Of a stretch of 64,000 nt of DNA, positions 45,786 to 55,173 are shown piece after piece. The position numbers were made by a program, and so were the translations under genes. The notes beneath the pieces are model-generated. The model ran no database searches and was not told where the DNA came from. It saw nothing but the letters and a program-made list of their open reading frames with translations. The stretch comes from Aggregicoccus sp. 17bor-14. GTDB taxonomy: Bacteria; Myxococcota; Myxococcia; Myxococcales; Myxococcaceae. How positions within the stretch are numbered: position 1 is the first letter of the stretch; each line of letters starts with the position of its first letter. Location: assembly GCF_009659535.1 (NCBI RefSeq), contig NZ_VJZZ01000024.1:25569-89568 (forward strand), in the 5' to 3' direction.

Positions 45786-47081
45786 TCAGTGCGAGCCGTG
45801 GCCCTGCGGGTCCGGGCTGAAGGCCACCTCCTGGTCGCGCGCATCCGCGAAGCCGTGGCGCACGCTGGCCTCGAGCAGCGCGCGCTGGCGCAGCAGCTCG
45901 GGGCGGCGCGCGGGAGGTGCCACCGAGAGCAGGTCCTCGAGCAGGAAGCGCAGCCGCTGCGTCACCTGGGTAGCGCCCTCGCCCGCCTGGCGGATCTCGT
46001 CCAGCGCGAGCCGCACGCAGCCCTCCCAGCTGGGACGCGGCAGCAGCAGGCGCACGCGGCCCTCCGCGTCCACGCGCGCGGGCGAGGGGAAGCGGCGGTG
46101 TGCGAGGCGGCGCAGCAGGTCGTGCAGTTGGTCCAGCGCCTGCACTGCGGTGGTGGGATCGTTCACGCCCGGAGACAGGGCGCGCTCGGCCACGTCCACC
46201 AGCTGCCGCAGCCCGAAGGCCACGTCCTGGCGCAGGTCGCGCTCGTCGTCCACCGCGATGGCCGCCGCGGCCGCGCGCGCATCGAGCCGGCCGGCGTCCC
46301 CCCATACTTCGAAGAGCGCTCCGCCCTGCGGCACGAAGTCGCCCACCCGGGGCACGAGCGCGAGCGTCACCCCGGCCCGGCACGCGCAGCGCCACAGCGC
46401 CTCCTCGTCCACCGCCACCACCACCCCGGAGCGCCGCGGCTGCGGGATGATGGCGGAGGGCAGCCCCTGCGGGACCGCGGGCCGCGGGGCCTCGGGCTCC
46501 TCGCCCACCGGCTCCGGGTACAGCGTGTCCAGCCGCTCGCGCGTCTCGTCCCCGATGCGCGAGAGCACGTTCACCGCGCGGATGGACTGGGCCACGTGGT
46601 GCAGGAAGTAGATGAAGGTGCACACGCACGCGCCCGCGAGCACCACCGCGAGCCAGACGGTGAAGGCGGGCACGTGCGCCTCGACTCCATCCGAGGCGCC
46701 GCGCACGCTGCGCAGCCCCAGCAGCGCGTACGCGAAGGTGCCCACGAAGATGCCCAGCGCCGCCTGGCTGCCGCGGTCGCGCAGGAAGGTGCGCAGCACG
46801 CGCGGGCTGAACTGGTTGCTCGCCAGCTGCAGCACCAGCACCGTGACGGAGAAGACGACCCCGGTGAAGGTCATCATCGAGGAGGCGATGGTGGAGAGCA
46901 CCTCGCGGGCCCCCTCGGGCCCGCCCCGGAAGAGGTACCAGGCGGTGAAGTCGTGCGCGAGGCTCGCGTCCAGCCGCTCCGCCAGGAAGGAGAGCCCCAC
47001 CGCGGCGAGCAGGCAGGCGCTCGGAATCAGCCAGATGCTGGTGTCCAGCGTGGAGCGGAGCCTGCGCAGGAGGGGACGCAC
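45786..47081 (-). CDS. DUF2254 family membrane protein
   Basis: The 431-residue protein has four hydrophobic helices (about 17-37, 66-88, 105-125 and 137-160) and a soluble C-terminal half with the family-typical DERDLRQDVAFGLRQLVDVAERALSPGVNDPTTA region. The function of DUF2254 is unknown. GTG start. It diverges from a winged-helix gene across 93 bases containing two AT-rich palindromes. Confidence 0.86.
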   Translation of the reverse strand: MRPLLRRLRSTLDTSIWLIPSACLLAAVGLSFLAERLDASLAHDFTAWYLFRGGPEGAREVLSTIASSMMTFTGVVFSVTVLVLQLASNQFSPRVLRTFLRDRGSQAALGIFVGTFAYALLGLRSVRGASDGVEAHVPAFTVWLAVVLAGACVCTFIYFLHHVAQSIRAVNVLSRIGDETRERLDTLYPEPVGEEPEAPRPAVPQGLPSAIIPQPRRSGVVVAVDEEALWRCACRAGVTLALVPRVGDFVPQGGALFEVWGDAGRLDARAAAAAIAVDDERDLRQDVAFGLRQLVDVAERALSPGVNDPTTAVQALDQLHDLLRRLAHRRFPSPARVDAEGRVRLLLPRPSWEGCVRLALDEIRQAGEGATQVTQRLRFLLEDLLSVAPPARRPELLRQRALLEASVRHGFADARDQEVAFSPDPQGHGSH

Positions 47082-47116
47082 GGCCTCAAGCTGTGCACTG
47101 CAGAAAGCGACGCCCA

Positions 47117-47160
47117 GGAAATTTTTCCAGGGGGTTACTCATTTGACCTCAAACTATTAT
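47117..47160. promoter_or_regulatory. AT-rich divergent promoter region with two short palindromes
   Basis: Between divergent genes lie GGAAATTTTTCC (47117-47128, near-palindrome) and TTTGACCTCAAA (47142-47153, palindrome around CC), followed by TATTAT. The patch is far less GC-rich than its surroundings. It probably contains the start signals and an operator, perhaps for the winged-helix protein encoded next to it. Confidence 0.5.
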
Positions 47161-47174
47161 CTCCCGCTTCGCCC

Positions 47175-47555
47175 GTGCCCGACGCCTCCCTCCCACAGCG
47201 CGTGCAGCGCTTCATCACCTCGCACATCGACTCCATCGAGAAGCTCGAGGTGTTGCTGCTGCTGCGCGCGCAGGCGGCGCGCACCTGGACAGGGGGGGAA
47301 GTGGCGCAGGCGCTGCGCATCGCGGAGGAGAGTGCGCGCCGGCGCCTGGACGACCTGTGCGAGCGGGGGATGTTCTCCTGCGAGCGCAGCGACTCCTTCC
47401 ACTACGCGCCCATCTCCGCGGACGATGCGCAGGCGGTGGACGAGCTCGCCACCACGTACGCGCAGCGGCGCGTGAGCGTCATCACCTTCATCTTCTCGCG
47501 CCCCACCGAGCGCATCCGCTCCTTCGCGGACGCCTTCCGGCTCAAGCGCGACTGA
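47175..47555 (+). CDS. Winged-helix-like small regulatory protein
   Basis: The 126-residue protein has a helix-turn-helix-like core (about 34-75, with TGGEVAQALRIAEESARRRLDDLCERGMF) followed by a beta-wing-like segment and a C-terminal helix. It resembles small winged-helix DNA-binding proteins but no family was named. GTG start; the only other candidates lie outside the conserved-looking region. It might autoregulate through the palindromes upstream (inference). Confidence 0.62.
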   Translation: MPDASLPQRVQRFITSHIDSIEKLEVLLLLRAQAARTWTGGEVAQALRIAEESARRRLDDLCERGMFSCERSDSFHYAPISADDAQAVDELATTYAQRRVSVITFIFSRPTERIRSFADAFRLKRD

Positions 47556-47647
47556 GCGCCCCTGTACCCGCCGCGCCGGGCACGCAGGCGGGCGTCCCCG
47601 TCCCGCGGCCGCTTGCGCGGGTTCGTTGCAGGACAAAACATCCTCCC

Positions 47648-49069
47648 ATGGACTGGGGACTGCTCACCTTCCTCTCCGAGCCGGCCTTCGTGCTGCCCTG
47701 GTACGCGCCGGGCCTGACCGGCGCCGCCTGGGTGGCGCTGGACCTGCGGCGTACCAACACCCCGCTCAAGCCGGCGATGAAGTGGGCCTGGCCTCTCATC
47801 GTCCTCTTCTTCTCGGTGCTCGGGCTCGCGCTCTACCTCGCCACCGCGCGCGCGCCGGGCATCGGCCGGGCGCAGGGAGAAGACGAGAAGCAGCAGGCGC
47901 ACCGCCGCTACGAGCAGAGCATGGTGCGGCGGGTGAACGGCGCCGTCATCCACTGCGTGGCGGGCGACGGGCTGGGCATCATGACGGGCATGGTCATCGC
48001 CCGGGCCACGGGGATGAGCTTCTGGCAGGAGTTCTGGTTCGAGTACGCAGTGGGCTTCGCCTTCGGCCTCTTCATCTTCCAGCTCAAGTCCATGCGAATG
48101 ATGACGGACAGCGTGCCCCGGGCGCTGTGGATGGCGTTTCGCGCCGAGTTCTTCTCCATGCTCACCGTGATGGCGGGGATGGGCGCGGTGATGACCTACG
48201 TCACGCCCCTCGCCTCCGGCGCGCAGCCCAAGCCGCTCACCTGGGCCTTCTGGGGCTTCGGCATGTTCGGGCTCCTGGTGGGCTACCTCTTCACCTTCCC
48301 GATGAACTGGATGCTGGTGAAGGTGGGCTGGAAGCACGGCATGGGGCCCATGGAGGATGCGCACCCGGCGGAGGCTCCGGCCGCGCGCGCGGGGCTCTTC
48401 GCCGCCATGGCGCTGCTGGGCGCCGCGGCGCTGGTGCTGCCCGCGTGGCTCACGCTGCTGCGAGAGGGGAGGCCGCTCGCGCAGGGCGCCGCCACGGCCG
48501 GGCTCGAGGGCACCGGAGGCAGCGCGCCGCCCTCCGTGCCGGCCCAGCTCGCCCAGGGGCTGCACGGCTCGCTCGCCGCTGCGCTCGCCGCGCTGCAGGA
48601 CGGCCGGCGCAGCGACGCGGTGCACGCGCTGGACGCCGCCCTGCGCGCCGCGCAGGTGGGCAAGGCCGCGCTGCCGCACAGCGCGTTCGCCGCCGCGCTC
48701 TCGCAGGTCCGGGACATCCGCCGTGCCCTGCACCAGGGGGATGAGCCAGAGGCCCGCGCGCAGCTGGGCGCGCTGGTCGCGCGCCCGCTCTCCGTGGACC
48801 GGGAGGCCCCGGCGCTGCTGCCCGGCGGGCTCGCTGCCTACCGCGGCGCCCAGGTGCTCGACGCCCACGGCGCGCGCCTCGGCGAGGTGGAGGGTGGGCG
48901 CGCCGGGCAGCTGGAGGTGGCGCTCGGCGGCGCGCGCGACCTGTGGGGCTTCGTGGACCTGGGCGCGCGCGAGCGCCGCAGCGTCCCGGCCGAGCGCGTG
49001 CTGCTGGGCCCGCGGCCCACCCTGGGCGAGTCGCTCGTCGCCCTGCCCGGTGGCGTCGCCTCGCCCTGA
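47648..49069 (+). CDS. DUF4396 membrane protein with PRC-barrel-like C-terminus
   Basis: About 473 residues. Helices at about 15-33 and 40-63, then a DUF4396-type module (about 95-240) with IHCVAGDGLGIMTGMVIA, EYAVGFAFGLFIFQ and a GYLFTFPMNWML helix. A further helix (about 260-280) is followed by a helical soluble region and a beta-rich C-terminal domain (about 390-465) that looks like a PRC barrel. DUF4396 proteins are often linked with metal or copper handling, but the function is not established. Confidence 0.78.
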   Translation: MDWGLLTFLSEPAFVLPWYAPGLTGAAWVALDLRRTNTPLKPAMKWAWPLIVLFFSVLGLALYLATARAPGIGRAQGEDEKQQAHRRYEQSMVRRVNGAVIHCVAGDGLGIMTGMVIARATGMSFWQEFWFEYAVGFAFGLFIFQLKSMRMMTDSVPRALWMAFRAEFFSMLTVMAGMGAVMTYVTPLASGAQPKPLTWAFWGFGMFGLLVGYLFTFPMNWMLVKVGWKHGMGPMEDAHPAEAPAARAGLFAAMALLGAAALVLPAWLTLLREGRPLAQGAATAGLEGTGGSAPPSVPAQLAQGLHGSLAAALAALQDGRRSDAVHALDAALRAAQVGKAALPHSAFAAALSQVRDIRRALHQGDEPEARAQLGALVARPLSVDREAPALLPGGLAAYRGAQVLDAHGARLGEVEGGRAGQLEVALGGARDLWGFVDLGARERRSVPAERVLLGPRPTLGESLVALPGGVASP

Positions 49070-49079
49070 GCCGCGCGCC

Positions 49080-49496
49080 TCAGCGCAGCGTGAGCAGCGT
49101 GCCGGCGACGATGAGCACCACGCCGGCCACGAGGCGCCAGGAGAGCGGCTCCTTGAGCAGCACCGCGGCGAGCACCACCGTGAGCGCGACGGAGAGCTTG
49201 TCCACGGGCGCGACGCGCGAGGCGGGCCCCAGCTGCAGCGCGCGGAAGTAGGCGAGCCAGCTCAGGCCCGTGGCCACGCCGGAGAGCCCGAGGAAGAGCA
49301 GCGTGCGGCGGCTGAGGCCGGGCAGTGCCGTCTGCTCTCCCTGCAGGAAGACCATGCCCCACGCGAACACGAGCACCACGCAGGTGCGCAGCGCGGTGGC
49401 GAGCGTGCTGGGCACTCCCTGCACGCCCACCTTCGCGAGCAGCGCGGTGGCGGCCGCCGCGAGCGCCGAGAGCAGCGCGTAGCCCACCCAGCTCAA
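49080..49496 (-). CDS. Single-domain EamA/DMT transporter
   Basis: The 138-residue protein contains five predicted helices, equal to one EamA repeat, half the size of typical ten-helix drug/metabolite transporters, so it would work as a dimer. Motifs: PVDKLSVALTVVLAAVLLKEPLS and a hydrophobic C-terminus. The apparent start is TTG at 49496, with a GTG three codons later as an alternative. Substrate unknown. Confidence 0.8.
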   Translation of the reverse strand: MSWVGYALLSALAAAATALLAKVGVQGVPSTLATALRTCVVLVFAWGMVFLQGEQTALPGLSRRTLLFLGLSGVATGLSWLAYFRALQLGPASRVAPVDKLSVALTVVLAAVLLKEPLSWRLVAGVVLIVAGTLLTLR

Positions 49497-49541
49497 GGGG
49501 ACACCGGAGTGGAAGGAAGAGGCTGGGTCACGCGTCGCACC

Positions 49542-50249
49542 CTACCAGCGCTCTGCAAAGGGCCGCGCCTCCACCTCGAAGGACCACGCCGAGCGGTCCT
49601 GGCGGGTGAGCTGAAGGGCCGTCTCGGCCACGCCCTCGGGGCGGATGAAGAAGCTGTCGGGCTGCTCGGGCATGCGCTGGCGCGTGCGGGGCAGGTCCAC
49701 CACGCCGTCCACGACGATGAGCGAGACGTGGATGCCCGCGGGCCAGAGGCTGCGCGCGGTGGACTCGGCGAGGCTGCGCTGGGCGGCCTTCGCCGCGGCG
49801 AAGGCAGCGCTCTTCGGGCCCCCACGCTTCGAGGCCGTGGCGCCGATGAAGACGATGCTGCCGCGGCCGCGGCGCTTCATCCCGGGGATGACGCGCTGGC
49901 AGGCGACGAGCGGCCCGAGCGCGTTGATGCGCCAGGCGCTCTCGAAGTCCGCGGGGCTCACCTCCTCCACGCTGCCCCACACGCCCGAGCCCGCGTTGAG
50001 CACCAGCACCTCCACCTCGCCGAGCTCGCGCTCGATGGACGCGAAGGTGCTCTCGAGCGCCGCCGGGTCGCTCGCGTCGCAGGCGTAGGCGCGCGCGTGC
50101 GGCAGCTCCTTCGCGAGTGCCTGCGAGAAGTCCGTGCTGCGCGCGAGCAGCGCGACCGCGTGGCCCTCCTTCGCGAAGCGCCGCGCGAGCGCTGCGCCGT
50201 TGCCCGGACCCACGCCCACCACCACACAGACCGGCCTGTCGTTCGCCAT
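49542..50249 (-). CDS. SDR family protein lacking the catalytic tyrosine
   Basis: The 235-residue protein has a Rossmann nucleotide-binding start (VVVGVGPGNGAALA), an LNAGSG motif and SIVFIGATAS with the usual Ser region, but the YxxxK motif reads F-A-A-A-K (in SAAFAAAKAAQ), so the catalytic Tyr is Phe. Either the protein binds NAD(P) without classical catalysis or it uses another proton donor. The ATG has a GGGAG site. Confidence 0.85.
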   Translation of the reverse strand: MANDRPVCVVVGVGPGNGAALARRFAKEGHAVALLARSTDFSQALAKELPHARAYACDASDPAALESTFASIERELGEVEVLVLNAGSGVWGSVEEVSPADFESAWRINALGPLVACQRVIPGMKRRGRGSIVFIGATASKRGGPKSAAFAAAKAAQRSLAESTARSLWPAGIHVSLIVVDGVVDLPRTRQRMPEQPDSFFIRPEGVAETALQLTRQDRSAWSFEVEARPFAERW

Positions 50250-50323
50250 GGCGACTCTCCCTGCGAGGAGCTCGCGCCACTGCTACCGGCCTCGCCTCCG
50301 GGCAGCAAGCCGAAGTGCGCCAC

Positions 50324-50554
50324 TCAGTCCAGCCACCCGCGCCAGGAGGCCCAGAAGCGGTCGCCGTAGTGGCGCGCGAGGAGGCCCGCGGCGAGGCCCT
50401 GGACGAGCGCCCCGAGCAGCACCAGGCCGAGCGAGGGCGTCTCCAGCTGCAGCGCGCCTACGACGCCGCCCAGTGCGCCCGCGACGAAGCCGCACGCGAA
50501 GCGCACCCGCAGCTCGTACGCGTTCGGGGTGACGCTGTCGTTGCGCAGGGCCAT
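50324..50554 (-). CDS. Small membrane protein next to chrA
   Basis: The 76-residue protein has two hydrophobic segments (about 18-38 and 42-60) and ends SWRGWLD. No family recognised. It starts 11 bases after the chromate transporter stop on the same strand and is likely co-transcribed with it. Confidence 0.55.
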   Translation of the reverse strand: MALRNDSVTPNAYELRVRFACGFVAGALGGVVGALQLETPSLGLVLLGALVQGLAAGLLARHYGDRFWASWRGWLD

Positions 50555-50565
50555 GGGTGCCGTCC

Positions 50566-51888
50566 CTAGAGCCCCAGGCCCAGGTGCAGGGCGAGCCTTA
50601 CCACGCCGCACACCGCGAGCAGCGCCACCGGGTTCACCGTCTCGAAGCGGATGAGCGTCATCGCCGTCACGGCGGCGAGCGAGAGCCCCACGCCCGTCTT
50701 CATCGTCTGCCCCAGCGTGAGGGCCGCGGCGAGCATCAGCCCCACCACGGCCGGGGTGAGGCCGCGCAGCGCCGCGCGCACCCAGCGCCGCGAGCGCACG
50801 CGGGTGAGCCACGCGGAGAGCGCCACCACCAGCAGGAAGGGCGGGGTGAGGATGGCGAGCGTGGCCACCAGCGCGCCGGCGAGCCCCTCCTTCACGTAGC
50901 CGAGGAAGGTGGCCATCAGCAGCACGGGGCCGGGAGTGAGCTTGCCCACGGCCACCGCGTCCGCGAACTGCCGCTCGGTGATGAGCGCGGTGTCCACCAG
51001 CTCGCGGTGCAGTGCCGGGATGATGGCGAAGCCGCCGCCGTACGCGCCCAGCCCGATGCGAAAGAAGATGACCGCCATCGGCAGCAGCACCATCAGCGCG
51101 CCGGGCAGCAGGCTGCCCGCGGGCAAGAGCCACAGCATCCCGGGAGGGCGCGGTGGCGAGGCTGGCTCCCGGGGCGCCGCGCTCTCGGCGCTCTCGGGGC
51201 CGGCGGCGTGCTGCAGGGTGCCGCCCTCGTCCGGCAGGCCCACCTGGGGCGCGGGCTGGAAGCGCTTGCGCCCGAAGCGCAGGAGCCGCGCGCGCTCGAT
51301 GCCCAGGTCCCAGCCCAGCCCTCCGGCGATGCCGAGGAAGGCCACCTCCAGCGGGCCTGCCTGGCCCACCAGGGTGAGCAGCAGCGCGAGCGCGACCACG
51401 CCCATCTGCCACAGCCGCACCACGCTGGTGCGCGCCATCTTCACCGTGATGGCGCCGATGACGCCCACCACCGCGGCGTTGAGCCCGGCGAGGAAGGCGT
51501 CCGCGTGCGGCAGGGCGCCGAAGTGCACGTACGCCCACGCGAGCAGCCCGATGCTCAGCGCCCCCGGCAGCACGAAGCCCCCGTACGTCACCGCCGCGCC
51601 GCGCACCCCGTGGAAGCGCAGGCCCACCTGGGCGAGCGTGTTGGTGGCGGCGCCCCCGGGCAGCATCTGCGCGATGGTGGCCGTGTTGGCGAACTCCTTC
51701 GGGGTGAGCCAGCCGTGGCGCGCCACCACCAGCGACTCGATGATGGCCAGCACGCTCACCCCGCCGCCGAAGCCGACGAGCCCGAGGTAGAGGCTGAGCC
51801 GCAGCAGCTCGCCGAGCGAGGGGCGCGGCCGCGCCTTGGACGCGGGTGGGAGGGGGACAGGAGGCGTCGGCGCCGTCATCGGTGCCAT
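50566..51888 (-). CDS. chrA: Chromate transporter (ChrA, two-domain)
   Basis: About 440 residues with two homologous halves. The first has LVGFGGGVSVLA and TIAQMLPGGAATN; the second has GLGAYGGGFAIIPAL and AVAVGKLTPGPVLLMATFLGY. These are signatures of the CHR family that exports chromate, perhaps in exchange for sulfate. Three near-equivalent starts exist (GTG 51897, ATG 51888, ATG 51879), none with a good ribosome-binding site; the middle one is given. The linker between halves (about 205-250) is polar and Pro/Ser rich. Confidence 0.9.
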   Translation of the reverse strand: MAPMTAPTPPVPLPPASKARPRPSLGELLRLSLYLGLVGFGGGVSVLAIIESLVVARHGWLTPKEFANTATIAQMLPGGAATNTLAQVGLRFHGVRGAAVTYGGFVLPGALSIGLLAWAYVHFGALPHADAFLAGLNAAVVGVIGAITVKMARTSVVRLWQMGVVALALLLTLVGQAGPLEVAFLGIAGGLGWDLGIERARLLRFGRKRFQPAPQVGLPDEGGTLQHAAGPESAESAAPREPASPPRPPGMLWLLPAGSLLPGALMVLLPMAVIFFRIGLGAYGGGFAIIPALHRELVDTALITERQFADAVAVGKLTPGPVLLMATFLGYVKEGLAGALVATLAILTPPFLLVVALSAWLTRVRSRRWVRAALRGLTPAVVGLMLAAALTLGQTMKTGVGLSLAAVTAMTLIRFETVNPVALLAVCGVVRLALHLGLGL

Positions 51889-51971
51889 TGATGGCACGCG
51901 CCGGCTGCCCGGGCGAGCGCCGCAGCGCGCCCGCTGCTCCCGGGCGAACGCTCCCGGGCCCGCAGACTGCG

Positions 51972-52430
51972 CTACTCGCCCGCGCGCCCCAGCAGGAAGG
52001 CCACGAGCAGCAGCGTGAGGACCACGCCGGTGATGCGGGTGAAGGTGCGGTCGCCCTGGCGCTGGAAGAGCACGAGCGAGAGCGCCACGCGCATGACGGG
52101 CGTCGCGATGAGCAGCAGCAGCCCCACCATCACGAAGGCCTGGCCGCTCGCGGCCGCCGCGCCCGCGAGCACCTCGGAGAGCGTGTGCACGCTGTGCTCG
52201 GGGCTGGTGAGGCGCTGCAGGGACTCGGCGCTGGAGAGGTAGTCCGGGTGGTGCACGAAGGAGAGCACCATGCCGCTCACCACGAAGGCGAGGCTGAGCA
52301 GCACCCCGGAGCGCAGCAGCCCGCTGATGAGCAGCTCCGCCCCCAGCGCCGTGTCCGCCACCTCGGCGGGCGCCGCCTGCACCGCGCCCGCCTCCCCCTC
52401 CACCTGCACCTCGGGACTCACCTCGCTCAC
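51972..52430 (-). CDS. DUF1634 family membrane protein
   Basis: The 152-residue protein has three hydrophobic helices and a soluble N-terminus, the pattern of DUF1634, which usually accompanies TauE/SafE permeases. Its GTG overlaps the stop of the TauE gene (GTGA), which supports a common complex or pathway. Function unknown. Confidence 0.82.
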   Translation of the reverse strand: MSEVSPEVQVEGEAGAVQAAPAEVADTALGAELLISGLLRSGVLLSLAFVVSGMVLSFVHHPDYLSSAESLQRLTSPEHSVHTLSEVLAGAAAASGQAFVMVGLLLLIATPVMRVALSLVLFQRQGDRTFTRITGVVLTLLLVAFLLGRAGE

Positions 52431-53263
52431 GCGCGCACCCCCTTGAACAGCATCTGCGCGGACACCACCAGCAGCACCGCGACGAAGATCTGCCGCAGCC
52501 GCCGGTTCTGCAGCTTGCCCAGCATGCGCGAGCTCGCGGTCGCCCCCAGCACGATGCCCGCCGAGACGGGCCCCGCGATGAAGGGGTCGATGTCGCCGCG
52601 CGCGAAGTACACCCCGGCGCTCGCCGCCGCCGTCACGCCGATCATGAAGTTGCTCGTGGCGGTGCTCACCTTGATGGGCAGGCGCATGGCGAGGTCCATC
52701 GCCGGCACCTTCAGCGCCCCCGAGCCGATGCCCAGCAGCCCCGACACCGTGCCCGCCACGTACATGAGGCCCAGCCCCGTGCGCGCGCCCGTCACCTGGT
52801 AGGGCACCTCGCGCCCCTCGCTCTCGTCCCAGTAGCTGCCGTGCAGCCCGAGCCGGTCGCTCAGGTCGTCCGCCGGCACCGGCGCATCCAGGTCCCCGCG
52901 CGAGCGCAGCATGACGAGCGCGCTGTAGCCCATCACCACGCCGAAGATGAGGAAGAGCCAGCGCCCGCTCACGATGCCCGCGAGGAAGGCACCGGTGAGC
53001 GCGCCGGACACGGTGGCCAGCTCCAGGAACATCGCCACGCGCAGGTTCGCCATGCGCTCGCGCACGTAGGCGGCCGCGGCGCCGCTGGAGGTCGCGATGA
53101 CCGAGACGATGGAGGCCCCGACCGCGTAGCGGATGTCCACACCGAGCGCCAAGGTGAGCACGGGTACGAGGATGAGTCCGCCGCCCAGGCCCAGCAGCGC
53201 GCCGAGCGCCCCCGAGCCGAGGGAGACGACGAAGAGGGTGAGCGCGAAGAGCAGAGGCGTCAT
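52427..53263 (-). CDS. TauE/SafE family sulfite/anion exporter
   Basis: The 278-residue protein has about eight helices in two halves, with [15 protein letters not shown] in the first and [16 protein letters not shown] in the second, the internal repeat typical of TauE/SafE. It would export sulfite, sulfonates or another small anion. A polar insert (about 130-165) separates the halves. It diverges from a second TauE gene across 211 bases. Confidence 0.9.
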   Translation of the reverse strand: MTPLLFALTLFVVSLGSGALGALLGLGGGLILVPVLTLALGVDIRYAVGASIVSVIATSSGAAAAYVRERMANLRVAMFLELATVSGALTGAFLAGIVSGRWLFLIFGVVMGYSALVMLRSRGDLDAPVPADDLSDRLGLHGSYWDESEGREVPYQVTGARTGLGLMYVAGTVSGLLGIGSGALKVPAMDLAMRLPIKVSTATSNFMIGVTAAASAGVYFARGDIDPFIAGPVSAGIVLGATASSRMLGKLQNRRLRQIFVAVLLVVSAQMLFKGVRA

Positions 53264-53474
53264 GCAGTTCGCGCCATCCTGGCGACGTGCCAACGGGGCA
53301 GCAAGGAAGGCCTCTGGCTCGGCTCCTCGGTTGCCCCGGTGGGTGCGCGTGCTCCCGGCACCTACCTCCCTGTGTCGCCGTGCGGCGCGAATCCTCCGGC
53401 GCGCGCCCGGGCTCACACGGAAAAGGGCAGCGGCATGGCGCTGCGGCCCCCACCTCCTGGAGCTCTCCGTCCCC

Positions 53475-54287
53475 GTGCTCGCACTCGGCCTCTCGCTCGC
53501 TGTCCTCATGGGCCTCTCCCTCGGCCTGCTCGGCGGGGGCGGCTCCATCCTCACCGTCCCCATCTTCGTGTACGTGCTCGGCTTTCCCGCGAAGGAGTCC
53601 ATCGCGATGGGGCTCGCGGTGGTGGGCACGACGAGCCTCGTCGGCGCGGCGCTGCACGGGCGCGCGGGCAACGTGCACCTGCGGGCGGCGCTCGCGTTCG
53701 GCGGGCTCGCAATGGCGGGCACCTGGCTGGGCGCGCGCCTCTCCGCGCACGTCCCGGGCACGCTGCAGCTGGTGGCCTTCGCCGCGGTGATGCTGGTGGC
53801 CGCGCTCCTCATGCTGCGCAGCGCAGGCCCGAAGCCCACCGCGGAGGCGGAGCGCGCGCCCGCGCGGCGCAGCCTCCCGCTCACGGCCGCGGTGAGCCTC
53901 GCGGTGGGACTGCTCACCGGGCTGGTGGGCGTGGGCGGCGGCTTCCTCATCGTCCCGGCGCTGGTGCTCTTCGCGGGGCTGCCCATGAAGCAGGCGGTGG
54001 GCAGCAGCCTGCTGGTCATCGCCCTCAACGCCTTCGTGGGCTTCGCGGGCTACCTCGGCCAGGTGCAGGTGCCGTGGGCGCTGCTGGGCGGGTTCACCCT
54101 GCTCGCGGCGGTGGGCATCGGGGTGGGGACTGCGCTCGTGCGCTTCGTCTCCCAGGCAGCCCTCAAGCGCGCCTTCTCCCTCTTCCTCGTGCTGATGGGC
54201 GCCTTCATCCTCTTCAAGAACCGCGCGGTGCTCACCGGCTCCGGTGCGCCGCCCGTCACCGCCGCGGCCGCCGCGGCCCGGCGTTAG
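53475..54287 (+). CDS. TauE/SafE family permease, second copy
   Basis: About 270 residues; the two-halved pattern shows [21 protein letters not shown] and [21 protein letters not shown]. Probably an anion exporter. GTG 53475 gives the normal family N-terminus; the preceding open frame is Arg rich and unlikely to be translated. It is followed 29 bases later by the YeeE/YedE pair on the same strand. Confidence 0.85.
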   Translation: MLALGLSLAVLMGLSLGLLGGGGSILTVPIFVYVLGFPAKESIAMGLAVVGTTSLVGAALHGRAGNVHLRAALAFGGLAMAGTWLGARLSAHVPGTLQLVAFAAVMLVAALLMLRSAGPKPTAEAERAPARRSLPLTAAVSLAVGLLTGLVGVGGGFLIVPALVLFAGLPMKQAVGSSLLVIALNAFVGFAGYLGQVQVPWALLGGFTLLAAVGIGVGTALVRFVSQAALKRAFSLFLVLMGAFILFKNRAVLTGSGAPPVTAAAAAARR

Positions 54288-54316
54288 AGCCTTCACGCGA
54301 AGCGAGGTCCTCCCCC

Positions 54317-54744
<428 letters not shown>

Positions 54745-54748
<4 letters not shown>

Positions 54749-55173
54749 AGGCGCTGCTCGCGGCGCTCGGCGCGGGCCTCGTCTTCGCGCTGGGCCTCGG
54801 CCTGGGCGGGATGACCGACCCCGCGCGGGTGCGCGGCTTCCTCGACGTGACGGGCGCGTGGGACCCCAGCCTCGCCTTCGTGATGGGCGGCGCGCTGGGC
54901 ACGCACGCGCTCCTGCGCCGGCTCATCCTGCGCACCCGCGCGCGGCCCCTGCTGGCCCCGGCCTTCCCCGACCTCTCGCACACCCGCGTGGACGCGCGGC
55001 TGCTCGGGGGCGCGGCCATCTTCGGCGTCGGCTGGGGGCTCGTCGGCTACTGCCCCGGCCCCGCCTTCACCGCGCTCGCGACCGGCGCGCCGGTGGCGCT
55101 GCTCTTCGTGGGCGCGATGCTGGCTGGGATGCTGCTCTTCCGCCTCTGGGAGCGCCGCTCGGCGCGGGCCTGA
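54745..55173 (+). CDS. YeeE/YedE sulfur transporter, C-terminal half
   Basis: The 142-residue protein has four helices, with [19 protein letters not shown] and a second conserved Cys site in [15 protein letters not shown]. The two halves should assemble into one channel importing thiosulfate or a related sulfur species. GTG start with a 4-base overlap. Its stop abuts the convergent sigma-factor stop with no spacer. Confidence 0.88.
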
